Below are positions 12,240-22,320 of a stretch of DNA of 64,000 nucleotides, one piece after another. The notes below the pieces were generated by a model. It had not been told where the DNA came from and ran no database searches. It saw only the letters and a list, made by a program, of their open reading frames with translations. Position 1 is the stretch's first letter, and each line of letters starts with the position of its first letter. The stretch is from Chiridota heheva. Taxonomy: Eukaryota > Echinodermata > Holothuroidea > Apodida > Chiridotidae. Both the position numbers and the translations under genes were made by a program. The stretch covers positions 452,501-516,500 of the forward strand of contig JAIGNY010001798.1 of the NCBI GenBank assembly GCA_020152595.1, in the 5' to 3' direction.

Positions 12240-13225
12240 AAAGCAGCCTGATACACCCAGCAGAATTGATAACAGACAGGTACAAACCCAAGCAGCCTGA
12301 TACACCCAGCAGGATTGATAAATACTGTGCCACAACAGACTGGAACAAGCAGCCTGATACACCCAGCAGGATTGATAACCGACTGGTACAAACCCAAGCA
12401 GCCTGATACACCCAGCAGGATTGATAACGGACTGGTACAAACCCAAGCAGCCTGATACACCCAGCAGGATTGATAAATACTGTGCCACAACAGACTGGAA
12501 CAAGCAGCCTGATACACCCAGCAGGATTGATAACCGACTGGTACAAACCCAAGCAGCCTGATACACCCAGCAGGATTGATAACCGACTGGTACAAACCCA
12601 AGCAGCCTGATACACCCAGCAGGATTGATAACAGATTTGTACAAATCCAAGCAGCCAGATACACCCAGCAAGATTGATAAATACTGGGCCACAACAGACA
12701 GGTACAAGCAGCCTGATACACCAGCAGGATTGAAAACGGACAGGTACAAACCCAAGCAGCTTGATACACCCAGCAGGATTGATAACGGACTGGCACAAAG
12801 CCAAGCAACCTGATACACCTAGCAGGATTGATAACGGACTGATACAAATCCAAGCAACCTGATACACCCAGCAGGATTGATAACGGACTGGTACAATCCA
12901 AGCAGCCTGATACACCCAGCAGGATTGATAACGGACTGGTACAATCCAAGCAGCCTTAAACACCCAGCAGGATTGATAACGGACTGGTACAAACCAAGCA
13001 CCCTGATACATCCAGCAGGATTGATAACGGACTGGTACAAACCCAAGCAGCCTGATACACCCGGCAGGATTGATAAATACTGTGCCACAACAGGCTGGTA
13101 CAAACCTGATACACTCTGCAGGACTGATAAATACTGGGCCACAACAGAGTGGAACAAAGCTGATATACCCAGCAGGATTGACAACCGACTGGTACAAACC
13201 CAAGCAGCCTGATACACCCAGTAGG
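12240..13225. repeat. 49-bp minisatellite inside the hAT-like relic, copy 1
   Basis: About twenty copies of a 49-bp unit with core AGCAGCCTGATACACCCAGC, AGGATTGATAAC and GACTGGTACAAACCCA. Some units carry AAATACTGTGCCACAACAGA in place of the usual linker. It lies between the FPLNNKLLETL fragment and the dimerisation block. A second copy of the array is at 15138-15745. Confidence 0.95.
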
Positions 13226-13399
13226 ATTTATAAATACCCAGCTAAATTGCTGGAAATGTAAACTTAAACGGAAGAAAGGTAATTTGCGCACTTGTCTGAA
13301 GTTATAAAGTGTGCATTAAGTTTGGCACACAGCGATGCTGATACAGAAAGAAATCTCTCTGTCAACGAAAGAATGATATCATTACTAGAGCATCTCTGA

Positions 13400-14476
13400 C
13401 TGAGTAAATGGATTGCGTCTTACCAAGGATGGAGCAAAGAAATGGAATGCATCTTACCAAGGATGGAGCAAACGAATCGATTGCGTCTTACCAAGGATGG
13501 AGCGAACAATTGGATGGAGCGAACAAATAGATTGTGTCTTACGAAGGATGGAGCAAACCAAATGGATTGCGTCTTACCAAGGATGGAACAAACAAATGGA
13601 TTGCGTCTTACCAAGGATGGAGCAAACAAATGGATTGTGTATTACCAAGGATGGAGCAAACAAATGGATTGCGTCTTACGAAGGATGGTGCAAACCAAAT
13701 GGATTGCGTCTTACCAAGGATGGAACAAACAAATGGATTGCGTATTACCAAGGATGGAGCAAACAAATGGATTGCGTCTTACGAAGGATGGTGCAAATCA
13801 AATGGATTGCGTCTTACCAAGGATGGAACAAACAAATGGATTGCGTATTACCAAGGATGGTGCAAACCAAATGGATTGCGTCTTACCAAGGATGGAACAA
13901 ACAAATGGATTGCGTATTACCAAGGATGGAGCAAACAAATGGATTGCGTGTTACCAAGGATGGAGCAAACAAATGGATTGCGTCTTACGAAGGATGGTGC
14001 AAACCAAATGGATTGCGTCTTACCAAGGATGGAACAAACAAATGGATTGCGTATTACCAAGGATGGAGCAAACAAATGGATTGCGTCTTACGAAGGATGG
14101 TGCAAATCAAATGGATTGCGTCTTACCAAGGATGGAACAAACAAATGGATTGCGTATTACCAAGGATGGTGCAAACCAAATGGATTGCGTCTTACCAAGG
14201 ATGGAACAAACAAATGGATTGCGTATTACCAAGGATGGAGCAAACAAATGGATTGCGTGTTACCAAGGATGGAGCAAACAAATGGATTGCGTCTTACGAA
14301 GGATGGTGCAAACCAAATGGATTGCGTCTTACCAAGGATGGAGCAAACAAATGGATGGCGTCTTACCAAGGATGGAACAAACAAATTGATTGCGTATTAC
14401 CAAGGATGGAGCAAACAAATTGATTGTGTCTTACCAAGGATGGAGCAAACAAATGGATTGCGTCTTACCAAGGATG
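13400..14476. repeat. 34-bp satellite array, copy 1, with 309-bp higher-order period
   Basis: About 31 units of 34-35 bp with core AAATGGATTGCGTCTTACC and AAGGATGGAGCAAAC. The variant GCGTCTTACGAAGGATGGTG recurs at 13671, 13980 and 14289, which gives a 309-bp (nine-unit) higher-order period. The array is open in all three plus frames, producing overlapping 315-336-codon frames that are artefacts. Confidence 0.95.
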
Positions 14477-15123
14477 TAGTAGGGTCATTTTGAGGGATTC
14501 CGTGACCATTTCGTTCGGACCTTTGTTTCTTGGTGGATTTGTCTTCGGGAACTAATTTAAAAAAAATTAAGCTCCTATGAACCTCTCAAAAATGTTGGGA
14601 AAATTGTGTAAATTGGCAATTTTCAAAATGGCCGCCGTCCGCCATTTTGAAAAACATAAAAATTCATACCTATGGCCCCAAATAAAATAAAATGACAAAT
14701 GAGGTGTCATTTTCACATAGCTATGGCATTACAAATCCAATGGAACTCACCTTGTACAGTTTTGGGATCCCCAGAACCCCCAAATCCAAGATGGCTGCCA
14801 TCCGCTATTTTGAAAAACATAAAACCTCATATTTCTTGACCCAGATAAGCTAAGATGACAAATGAGGTATCATTTTTTGATAATTTTGACATTGCCAATC
14901 CATTTGAATGGTCAATGTACATTTTTGAAATCCCCATGACCTTTTAAACCCAAGATGGCCGCCATCCGCCATTTTGTAAAACAAGAAAACGTCATATTAT
15001 TTGACACCAGATGAGCTATAAATGACAAACGTAATGTCATTTTAACAAAAAAATGTACATTGTAACGATTCGAGTTCTCCATGGACTCCAAATCCAAAAT
15101 GGCCATGGGCCCACCTATGCCCC
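14477..15123. repeat. Orphan left terminal repeat of the 7.9-kb transposon
   Basis: Begins TAGTAGGGTCATTTTGAG directly after AAGGATG of the 34-bp array, exactly as the complete element does at 16569. It matches the left terminal repeat at 16569-17219 throughout, then stops at a palindrome at 15110-15137. No transposase follows. The shared insertion point indicates that it arose by duplication of an already occupied site rather than by a second insertion. Confidence 0.9.
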
Positions 15124-15137
15124 GGGGCATAGGTGGG
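15110..15137. repeat. Perfect 28-bp palindrome at a rearrangement junction
   Basis: CCCACCTATGCCCC at 15110-15123 is followed directly by its exact reverse complement at 15124-15137. The complete transposon contains only the first arm (about 17204-17217) and then diverges. The second arm leads straight into the duplicated 49-bp array. Confidence 0.95.
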
Positions 15138-15745
15138 CAACAGACTGGTAAAAGCAGCCTGATACACCCAGCAGGATTGATAACAGACTGAATAAACACA
15201 AGCAGCCTGATACACCCAGCAGGATTGATAATGGACTGGTACAAACCCAAGCAGCCTGATACACCCAGCAGGATTAATAATGGACTGGTACAAACCCAGG
15301 CAGCCTGATACACCCAGCAGGATTGATAACAGACAGGTACAAACCCAAGCAGCCTGATACACCCAGCAGGATTGATAACGGACTGGTATAAACCAAGCAG
15401 CCTAATACACCCAGCAGGATTGATAACGGACTGGTACAAACCCAAGCAGCCTGACACACCCGGCAGGATTGATAAATACTGTGCCACAACAGACTGGTAC
15501 AAGCAGCCTGATACACCCTGCAGGACTGATAATCGACTGGTACAAACCCAAGCAGCCTGATACACCCGGCAGGATTGATAAATACTGTGCCACAACAGGC
15601 TGGTACAAACCTGATACACTCTGCAGGACTGATAAATACTGGGCCACAACAGAGTGGAACAAAGCTGATATACCCAGCAGGATTGACAACCGACTGGTAC
15701 AAACTCAAGCAGCCTGATACACCCAGCAGGATTTATAAATACCCA
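15138..15745. repeat. 49-bp minisatellite, copy 2
   Basis: About twelve units of the same 49-bp repeat as 12240-13225, including the same rare units in the same order near the right edge (CTGCAGGACTGATAAATACT, then the AGAGTGGAACAAAGCTGATA unit). It is part of a tandem segmental duplication with an offset of about 2.5 kb. Confidence 0.93.
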
Positions 15746-15906
15746 GCTAAATTGCTGGAAATGTAAACTTAAACGGGAGAAAGGTAATTTGCGCACTTGT
15801 CTGAAGTTATAGAGTGTGCATTAAGTTTGGCACACAGCGATGCTGATACAGAAAGAAATCTCTCTGTCAACAAAAGAATGATATCATTACTAGAGCATCT
15901 CTGACT
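15746..15906 (+). pseudogene. hAT-like C-terminal block, duplicate copy
   Basis: Near-identical second copy of 13241-13402, encoding the same dimerisation-like block with a few substitutions (for example AACGGGAGAAAGG against AACGGAAGAAAGG). It lacks the rest of the transposase and exists only because of the segmental duplication. Confidence 0.75.
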
Positions 15907-16568
15907 GAGTAAATGGATTGTGTCTTACCAAGGATGGAGCAAACGAATCGATTGCGTCTTACCAAGGATGGAGCGAACAATTGGATGGAGCGAACAAATG
16001 GATTGCGTCTTACGAAGGATGGAGCAAACCAAATGGATTGCGTCTTACCAAGGATGGAACAAACAAATGGATTGCGTCTTACCAAGGATGGAGCAAACAA
16101 ATGGATTGCGTATTACCAAGGATGGAACAAACAAATGGATTGCGTCTTACGAAGGATGGTGCAAACCAAATGGATTGCGTCTTACCAAGGATGGAACAAA
16201 CAAATGGATTGCATCTTACCAAGGATGGAGCAAACAAATGGATTGCGTGTTACCAAAGATGGAACAAACAAATGGATTGCATCTTACCAAGGATGGAGCA
16301 AACAAATGGATTGCGTATTACCAAGGATGGAGCAAACAAATGGATGGCCTCTTACCAAGGATGGAGCAAACAAATGGATTGCGTGTTACCAAGGATGGAA
16401 CAAACAAATGGATTGCATCTTACCAAGGATGGAGCAAACAAATGGATTGCGTCTTACCAAGGATGGAGCAAACAAATGGATTGCGTCTTACGAAGGATGG
16501 CGCAAACCAAATTGATTGTGTCTTACCAAGGATGGAGCAAACAAATGGATTGCGTCTTACCAAGGATG
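15907..16568. repeat. 34-bp satellite array, copy 2
   Basis: About 19 units of the 34-bp satellite, some twelve fewer than in copy 1. It is interrupted at 16568 by the 7.9-kb transposon and resumes for two units at 24429-24485. Confidence 0.93.
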
Positions 16569-17219
16569 TAGTAGGGTCATTTTGAGGGATTCCGTGACCA
16601 TTTCGTTTGGACCTTTGTTTCTTGGTGGATTTGTCTTCGGGAACTATTTAAAAAAAAAATTAGCTCCTATGAACCTCTCAAAAATGTTGGGAAAATTGTG
16701 TAAAATGGCAATTTTCAAAATGGCCACCGTCCGCCATTTTAAAAAACATAAAAATTCATACCTATGGCCCCAAATAAAATAAAATGACAAATGAGGTGTC
16801 ATTTTCACATAACTATGGCATTACAAATCCAATGGAACTCACCTTGTACAGTTTTGGGATCCCCAGAACCCCCAAATCCAAGATGGCTGCCATCCGCTAT
16901 TTTGAAAAACATAAAACCTCATATTTCTTGACCCAGATAAGCTAAGATGACAAATGATGTGTCATTTTTTGATAATTTTGATATTGCCAATCCAATAGAA
17001 TGGTCAATGTACATTTTTGAAATCCCCATGACCTTTTAAACCCAAGATAGCCGCCATCCGCCATTATGTAAAACAAGAAAACGTCATATTATTTGACACC
17101 AGATGAGCTATAAATGACAAACGTAATGTCATTTTAACAACAAAATGTACATTGTAACGATTCAAATTCCCCATGGACTCCAAATCCAAAATAGCCATGG
17201 GCCCACCTATGCCCCGGGG
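16569..17219. repeat. Left terminal inverted repeat of the transposon
   Basis: Matches the reverse complement of 23757-24428, strongly for the outer ~540 bp and more weakly further in. It contains sub-repeats spaced 163-164 bp apart (near 16720, 16883 and 17047) built around a GGC-GCC-ATCCGCCATTTT motif, with a degenerate fourth near 17191. These may be transposase-binding sites. Confidence 0.9.
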
Positions 17220-18860
17220 TACGGTGCCCCCAGGATTGGCCCTAGCGACTTCAAGCAAGGGGGGATTTATTCATTTCAACCGTCAATAACATATACCATT
17301 GCTTGAAGTAACAATGATAAAGCATTGGGAAAGTCCCTTATTCCCCTATCCCCCAATAGGGCCAACCCAGCCCCTGACCCCCTCTCGGCGAGCCTGCCTG
17401 TACATAACACTTAGACCTACACATAATATCCCTTCCATAAGCCAAAAATCGGTCTCAAGTGCTTGTCCTATCAATGCTTGCACTTTATTAAGGCCCTTAT
17501 TGTTATCCATCCATACAAATTACTTATTGGACACCATGTTGAATTACATGCTGTACAACTTCTTAAGCACATGCAATTGGATGAAAGTTTTTAAGCCATT
17601 CAGCAAAAGCAGAAATAATGCCATGTGAAGGTGGGTTTCATTTTTATTTCATTTTCAGTATAATATAGACATTTTAAGGAACACATAGGCAGTAAATATA
17701 TTTCTTAAGGGTGAAAATTTATCAATAACAGCATATTTTGATATAGAAAGAAAGTTGTTGTGGCCCACAATGTATCAAGTTGTTGTTTTGCCAGGTCCCT
17801 GTACCCATTGTACATGTTGTAATGTATGTGTGCAAACAACAGTGTTTGTGTGATATCAGAAGGATTTGCTTCTTTCATTGTAATAAACAAAATTAATTTG
17901 AAATATTCACTGTCTTTGGGAGCTTTGGAAAGCTAAGGTACTGACCATTATCATTGAAAATAATACATATGACACCAATTAGAACATGCCCTTCGACTAA
18001 GTTCATTTTAGAATCTTTAAAACTACGGAAGCCTGTAAAAGACGTAAGTTATGATATCAAAATTATATAGGCGACATGTGTTTTTTTAATTTAATTTTTA
18101 TTTGCAGAGGGGGTGGTCAACATGTGTGTTTTAGGTTATATTCATGTTTCCACATTATGTTCATACATTGTCATATATGATTTAATGTCCTTCTGCTGAG
18201 GTGGTGGTACGGGGGTGAGAGGGGTTGGGAAGGGCATGCATATCCAACATTTTTAGGGATAACTATTTATTGCTCATTTAATTTATACCTAGAGTAATTA
18301 CAGGGAGTGTTTTACTAGTTAAGCTCACCAGAGTTTTTCAAAGCACTTCCTTGCACAACATCATTTGTTTTGTATTGTATTGTATATATATCATATTATG
18401 TTACTTCTGTTTTGCTTCAAACTTCTACCATTTCTTCTTATCTGTTGTACATATGTTAATGTTGTGAAGAAACAAATAAATCAATTAAATGAAATGAATG
18501 AAATATATGTTAATGGGGAATACTATTTTATTGAAGGAGCTAGAATGGCGTGTAACATTGCCCTTGAATACTTTAAAATACATGTAAGTAAATTGTAAAC
18601 AACTGAGCTCATGACTGATAAAACCTTCTGATTGATTGACTGATATAAAAGTAGTTTATCACCATCTATTGATTAATGAAAATGTTAGTCAAGGAGTTCT
18701 TAAAAATTAGATATGGCCACAAAAATAGCAAACTATTGAATTTTCCTCGACAAGTTTTCTGCCGTGGCTATCAATATGCTTGATTAATAATTTAACAAGA
18801 TACAATATCATTTTGATAGGGTTGTGACAAAAAAAATCCTGTTTTAATTGCAGAGTCGAG
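17220..18860. other. Transposon interior upstream of the coding region
   Basis: About 1.6 kb between the left terminal repeat and the first recognisable coding sequence. It holds an inverted pair (CTTCAAGCAAGG near 17250, CCATTGCTTGAAGT near 17298) and AT-rich DNA. No gene can be supported. A promoter for the transposase would be expected here, but I cannot point to one. Confidence 0.4.
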
Positions 18861-18890
18861 CATCTGGTGGAAGAAGCTGATTTCAAAAGA

Positions 18891-19597
18891 ATGGCAAGTA
18901 GAAAAGATGGTAAAGGGATACAAGATGAAGATGAATGCATTTTACTCTGTGGAAAGCCTTGTTACGAAGATGACAGTTTGGATAACATTTCACCCGAGAA
19001 GTGGGAGTCCATTCAGAGTAAATCTTTACAATGGATAGGACTTGACAAGTTCCAGGAAGTACATTGAAGTGTGGATTGGGAAAAAGGGCCAGATGGCCAC
19101 TTCATGCATAACTCTTGTTACACAACATTATCAAGTAAGCTCAACTTCACCCAAGCTGTAAAACGCAAAGAAAAATTGGAAGAAAGTGAACATCTTCAAA
19201 GAGAGGAGATATCGACTGAGCAATGTCCCAAACCCGAAGGTGGAAGATGTATAACACTCCGCTCTAGCATGGGTGCAATTCACAATAAATCTCTATGTGT
19301 TTGGTGCATGAAAGCAAATTGCACGTGGAAAACAACTTTTACTCTTGTCAACAGTAGATGCATGGACTAAATTCAAGTTACATACCATCCAACTGGAAGA
19401 CGTGAATATGAGAGAGAGACTGAACACCTTGATTGCATCCATCCCAGACAGCCATACAGCATTTGGTGTGGAAATCCGCTACCATCGTATGTGCTGGCGC
19501 AATTACGTAAGCCACCCTGAGCAGAAGCAATTTACAGGTGAAAACATTCAACACTTACAGCATGTCAACCTTCGAGAGGCACAAATTCTCTTTTTTT
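18891..19597 (+). pseudogene. Transposase N-terminal Cys/His region (broken)
   Basis: Start chosen at ATG 18891; the open frame extends slightly upstream without an ATG. The reading shows two Cys/His modules: CILLCGKPC with HFMHNSCY, and CVWCMKANC with YHRMCW. They look like zinc-binding modules and would be a DNA-binding region in a transposase. An in-frame TGA at 19065-19067 splits the first module. A frameshift lies between about 19300 and 19350. A second frameshift falls at a run of nine T (about 19588-19597), after which the sequence DHEIRTLQGLLQDYKRIISN joins the central domain. These lesions, in an otherwise clean reading, mark a recently dead copy. Confidence 0.75.
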
Positions 19598-22320
19598 TTA
19601 TCATGTCCGTCAAGTCATCTTCAACGATCATGAAATTCGTACACTACAAGGTTTGCTGCAAGATTATAAACGCATCATCTCAAATCATGGACATAACCCA
19701 ACAGTGAAATCAAGCTTCTTAAAGGAAATTCTTCTCAAAGAATTTGGGAATGACATTGGATTTCATAAACGCATTCAGAAGAATGCAAGTGAAGTGGTAT
19801 ATGATACAACAGCAGCAGGTTCATATGTCGAGGCAATCCTATCTTCATTTGGAATCAGCAGAGATCAGTTGGTGAAGAATGTAGCAGCTGGACTCAAAGA
19901 GCAGGTTCTCAAGACAAATACGATTCCCTGGCCCCCATACATACATGAGTTGGAGGAAGAAGAGGACCTGAGTGAGATTCTGATGAAACTGATTACATGG
20001 TTGAAATACCCAGATAAATCCACAATTGATAATAGTCCGTCCGTCTGGTCCATTGCTTCTATCCTCACAAGCTACATTACTGGAAAACGCACTGCATTTG
20101 AGACAAATCTAACCGTCATGATGCATGGCATGACCAAGAGTAGGGAGGTTATTGATATAATGCACAAGGATGGTCTGGGCATCAGTTATAACGATGTGCT
20201 TATGCTGCGAGATTTATGGGTCGTCAATGACCTCAAACGCTCATCTGATTGCCCTTTTGAAGTAGCTAAGGGTAAGCCTGCCATTGCTATAGTGGACAAC
20301 GATAACTTCAAGAGTGACACACTGACTGGTGCTGGCCAATCACACCGCACTAATGTCATGTATGTGCAACCACAATCATTTGATTCAGAACTTTCTTCCA
20401 TGAACCAAGGAGAAAGACCAGTTGCTGATGCCAAATTAGCTTCTTCTCTGTCTGTAACTCTGAAAGAATTAGGAGATGAGATGCAGAAACTTACCCCATA
20501 CAAAACAGTTAAGCGTGGAGAGCCACCAGTCAGGAAACAGCCAGTTTTTCAGAGCAAACCCCTCAAAACGTTTGCTCAGAGAACGCGTAGAGTGATACAT
20601 GCCCTGGCCAGAGCTCAAGATGATCAAACCAGACCACATCCAGAAACACATACTGTGCCTGGGTTTGCTGGGTTTCAGGCAAACCTATCACAACCAGATG
20701 ACAGAAGTCGTGCGATATACCACATGACATATCCCAACCCACCTAACAAGACAATCCTCTGTGATGTATTGAATAAACTTCAAAAATCAATCAAAGAAAA
20801 ACAGATGCCATTTGCCATTATTGTTGGGGATCAACCGATATACGTGCTTTTGCTAGAATTAAAGAGTGAGAACCCAAATTTGTTCAGCAAGATCTTACCA
20901 TTTATGGGACCATTCCACATTCAAATGTCGTTCATGAATGCTATGTACAAGAGGTTTAAGGGTTCTGGGATCTCAGATGTGTTGGTGGCAGCAGGAGTAA
21001 TCGCAGATAGTTTTGTGGACCAAGCCCTTCGTGGAAAACATGTCAAGCGTGGAGTTCACTGCCTGCGGCTATCTTACGAGACTCTGGTCCACCATGCCTT
21101 AGACAAGAGATTAGATGGTGCTCCTTTATCTAAAGAGGTAAAGGCCTCCATTGCTAAGCTCCATCATTCGAACAACGCACAGGAACTTTCTGATGCACAT
21201 ACAGAGTTGGAGAGCAATGCTGAGTTGAAAGACCTTGTTGACACTCTCTTCAAGGATTTTGAGGGTGCCTCTCTTGCAGAATACTGGATATTCTTTATGG
21301 AAATGGTGGAAATTCTGACACAAAACATCCATGCACTTAGATCAAGTAATTGGACTGAATTTAAATCCTCGCTAAAACTGATGCTTCCGTGGTTGCAGAT
21401 ATACAACAATGACAAGTACGGAAGGCATCTTCCCGATTTTACCGCAGTACTTGATTCTCTTCCTAAAGATCAGGCTGCATTCATGGAGAGCGGCATGTTT
21501 GCACAATTAATGACTGGAAAACCATATTCACGCGTGGCTCTAGACATATGGATAGAATCAACAATGAATAAGGGCTCGAAGCTGAAGTCTGGTTGGCTGG
21601 TCATTCTCAACAATGAAAAGCAGCTCCTGTCAAATACTCGCAATGTGAATAATGTAAATCGGGTCAGAGCAAGTGTCCATCGCCATGCTGAGCTCAACAA
21701 ACAAGGCAAAGTGGAGCATGCTGATAGCTCATCAAGTAAAATAAAGAAGGACGAACAGGCAGTACATGATATAAGTGCATGACTGTCAGAATTTCAGTGT
21801 GATCCATTTGACCATACAAACCAGACTCTTCAATCGTTACAATCTGGAATCCCAGCTTCGACAATTCTTGCTACTGACTTCAAATCAGCAAAGGAGGATG
21901 GAACAAGGAAATTAGAAGAGTTTATAAAAGAAAAAGTGTATTTTAAGTCCAAGCCTCTCAACAACAGAGTTCCCCGCAGCAAGCGACAAAACTTTTCAAA
22001 GCAAGAATTGCAGAGAATCACTGTTGAGAACGTGAAAGGAAAAACTGAGGAAATGGAAAATAAAGCCTTATCCTCTGTTCTTGCGTTGGTGGAGACAAGC
22101 AGGGCCCTTCAACTTGAAGATGTGCTGCAGCACCAGGTTACAGCTGAGTGTCTGGCTATCTTCAATGCTAATGGAACTATGCGTAAGACACAAAAGAGCA
22201 AGCTGCAGCAAAAATTAACAATGACTGTCATTCCAGAGCCTGATGTTTATACATCTATTATTGACATGGGTCTAATCTGGCGCCTGACCACTCCTACCAC
22301 AGAAGACAGAGAGAAGGGAC
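19598..22320 (+). pseudogene. Transposase central domain, candidate D-D-E catalytic core (broken)
   Basis: A 709-codon frame from 19653 to a TGA at 21780-21782, with the same frame open beyond the stop to about 22320. I do not know a named domain here, but the protein belongs to a large family widespread in invertebrate genomes. Candidate acidic catalytic residues, numbered in the 709-codon frame: Asp215/Asp217 in AIAIVDNDNF after a hydrophobic strand, Asp393 in FAIIVGDQPIYVLLLEL after another, and Glu635 in a helix-like LDIWIESTMNK. Other strong segments are KILPFMGPFHIQMSFMNAMY and SGISDVLVAAGVIADSFVDQ. The stretch after the TGA (DPFDHTNQTLQSLQSGIPAS) looks conserved, so the stop is probably a mutation, perhaps CGA to TGA. 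The catalytic assignment is inference. Confidence 0.7.

Larger units (their letters stand above)
10578..13400 (+). pseudogene. hAT-like transposase relic, expanded by internal minisatellites
   Basis: Scattered in-order peptide fragments on the plus strand resemble one hAT-type transposase family found in many animal genomes. They are: KHYAMASTKVSYVITHALGP (from about 10668); after a frameshift near 10735, ARKYFTILFDETMTANR; FGHAFAEQVTEEL (ends at the 24-bp array); SATFHVVHNSFRKGLDKF and the following FFYFFKRSAACQEDYTKIQ (11361-11591); FPLNNKLLETL (about 12200); and SLAHSDADTERNLSVNERM (13316-13375), a typical hAT C-terminal dimerisation block. Between these the sequence is interrupted by stops, frameshifts and three minisatellites (24, 18 and 49 bp). 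It cannot encode a working transposase. The family assignment is from recalled motifs. No ends or target duplication were found. Confidence 0.7.

Noticed and set aside
12180-13291. Minus-strand frames of 212-321 codons rich in Cys and Leu
   Set aside because: Shadow of the 49-bp array on the strand opposite the hAT-like relic.
13413-14493. Three overlapping 315-336-codon plus frames
   Set aside because: Produced by the 34-bp satellite read in three frames. The same peptides rotate between frames.
14477-15123. A second independent insertion of the Academ-like element
   Set aside because: It occupies the identical satellite position as the complete element and lies in a tandem duplication, so copying of one insertion is simpler.
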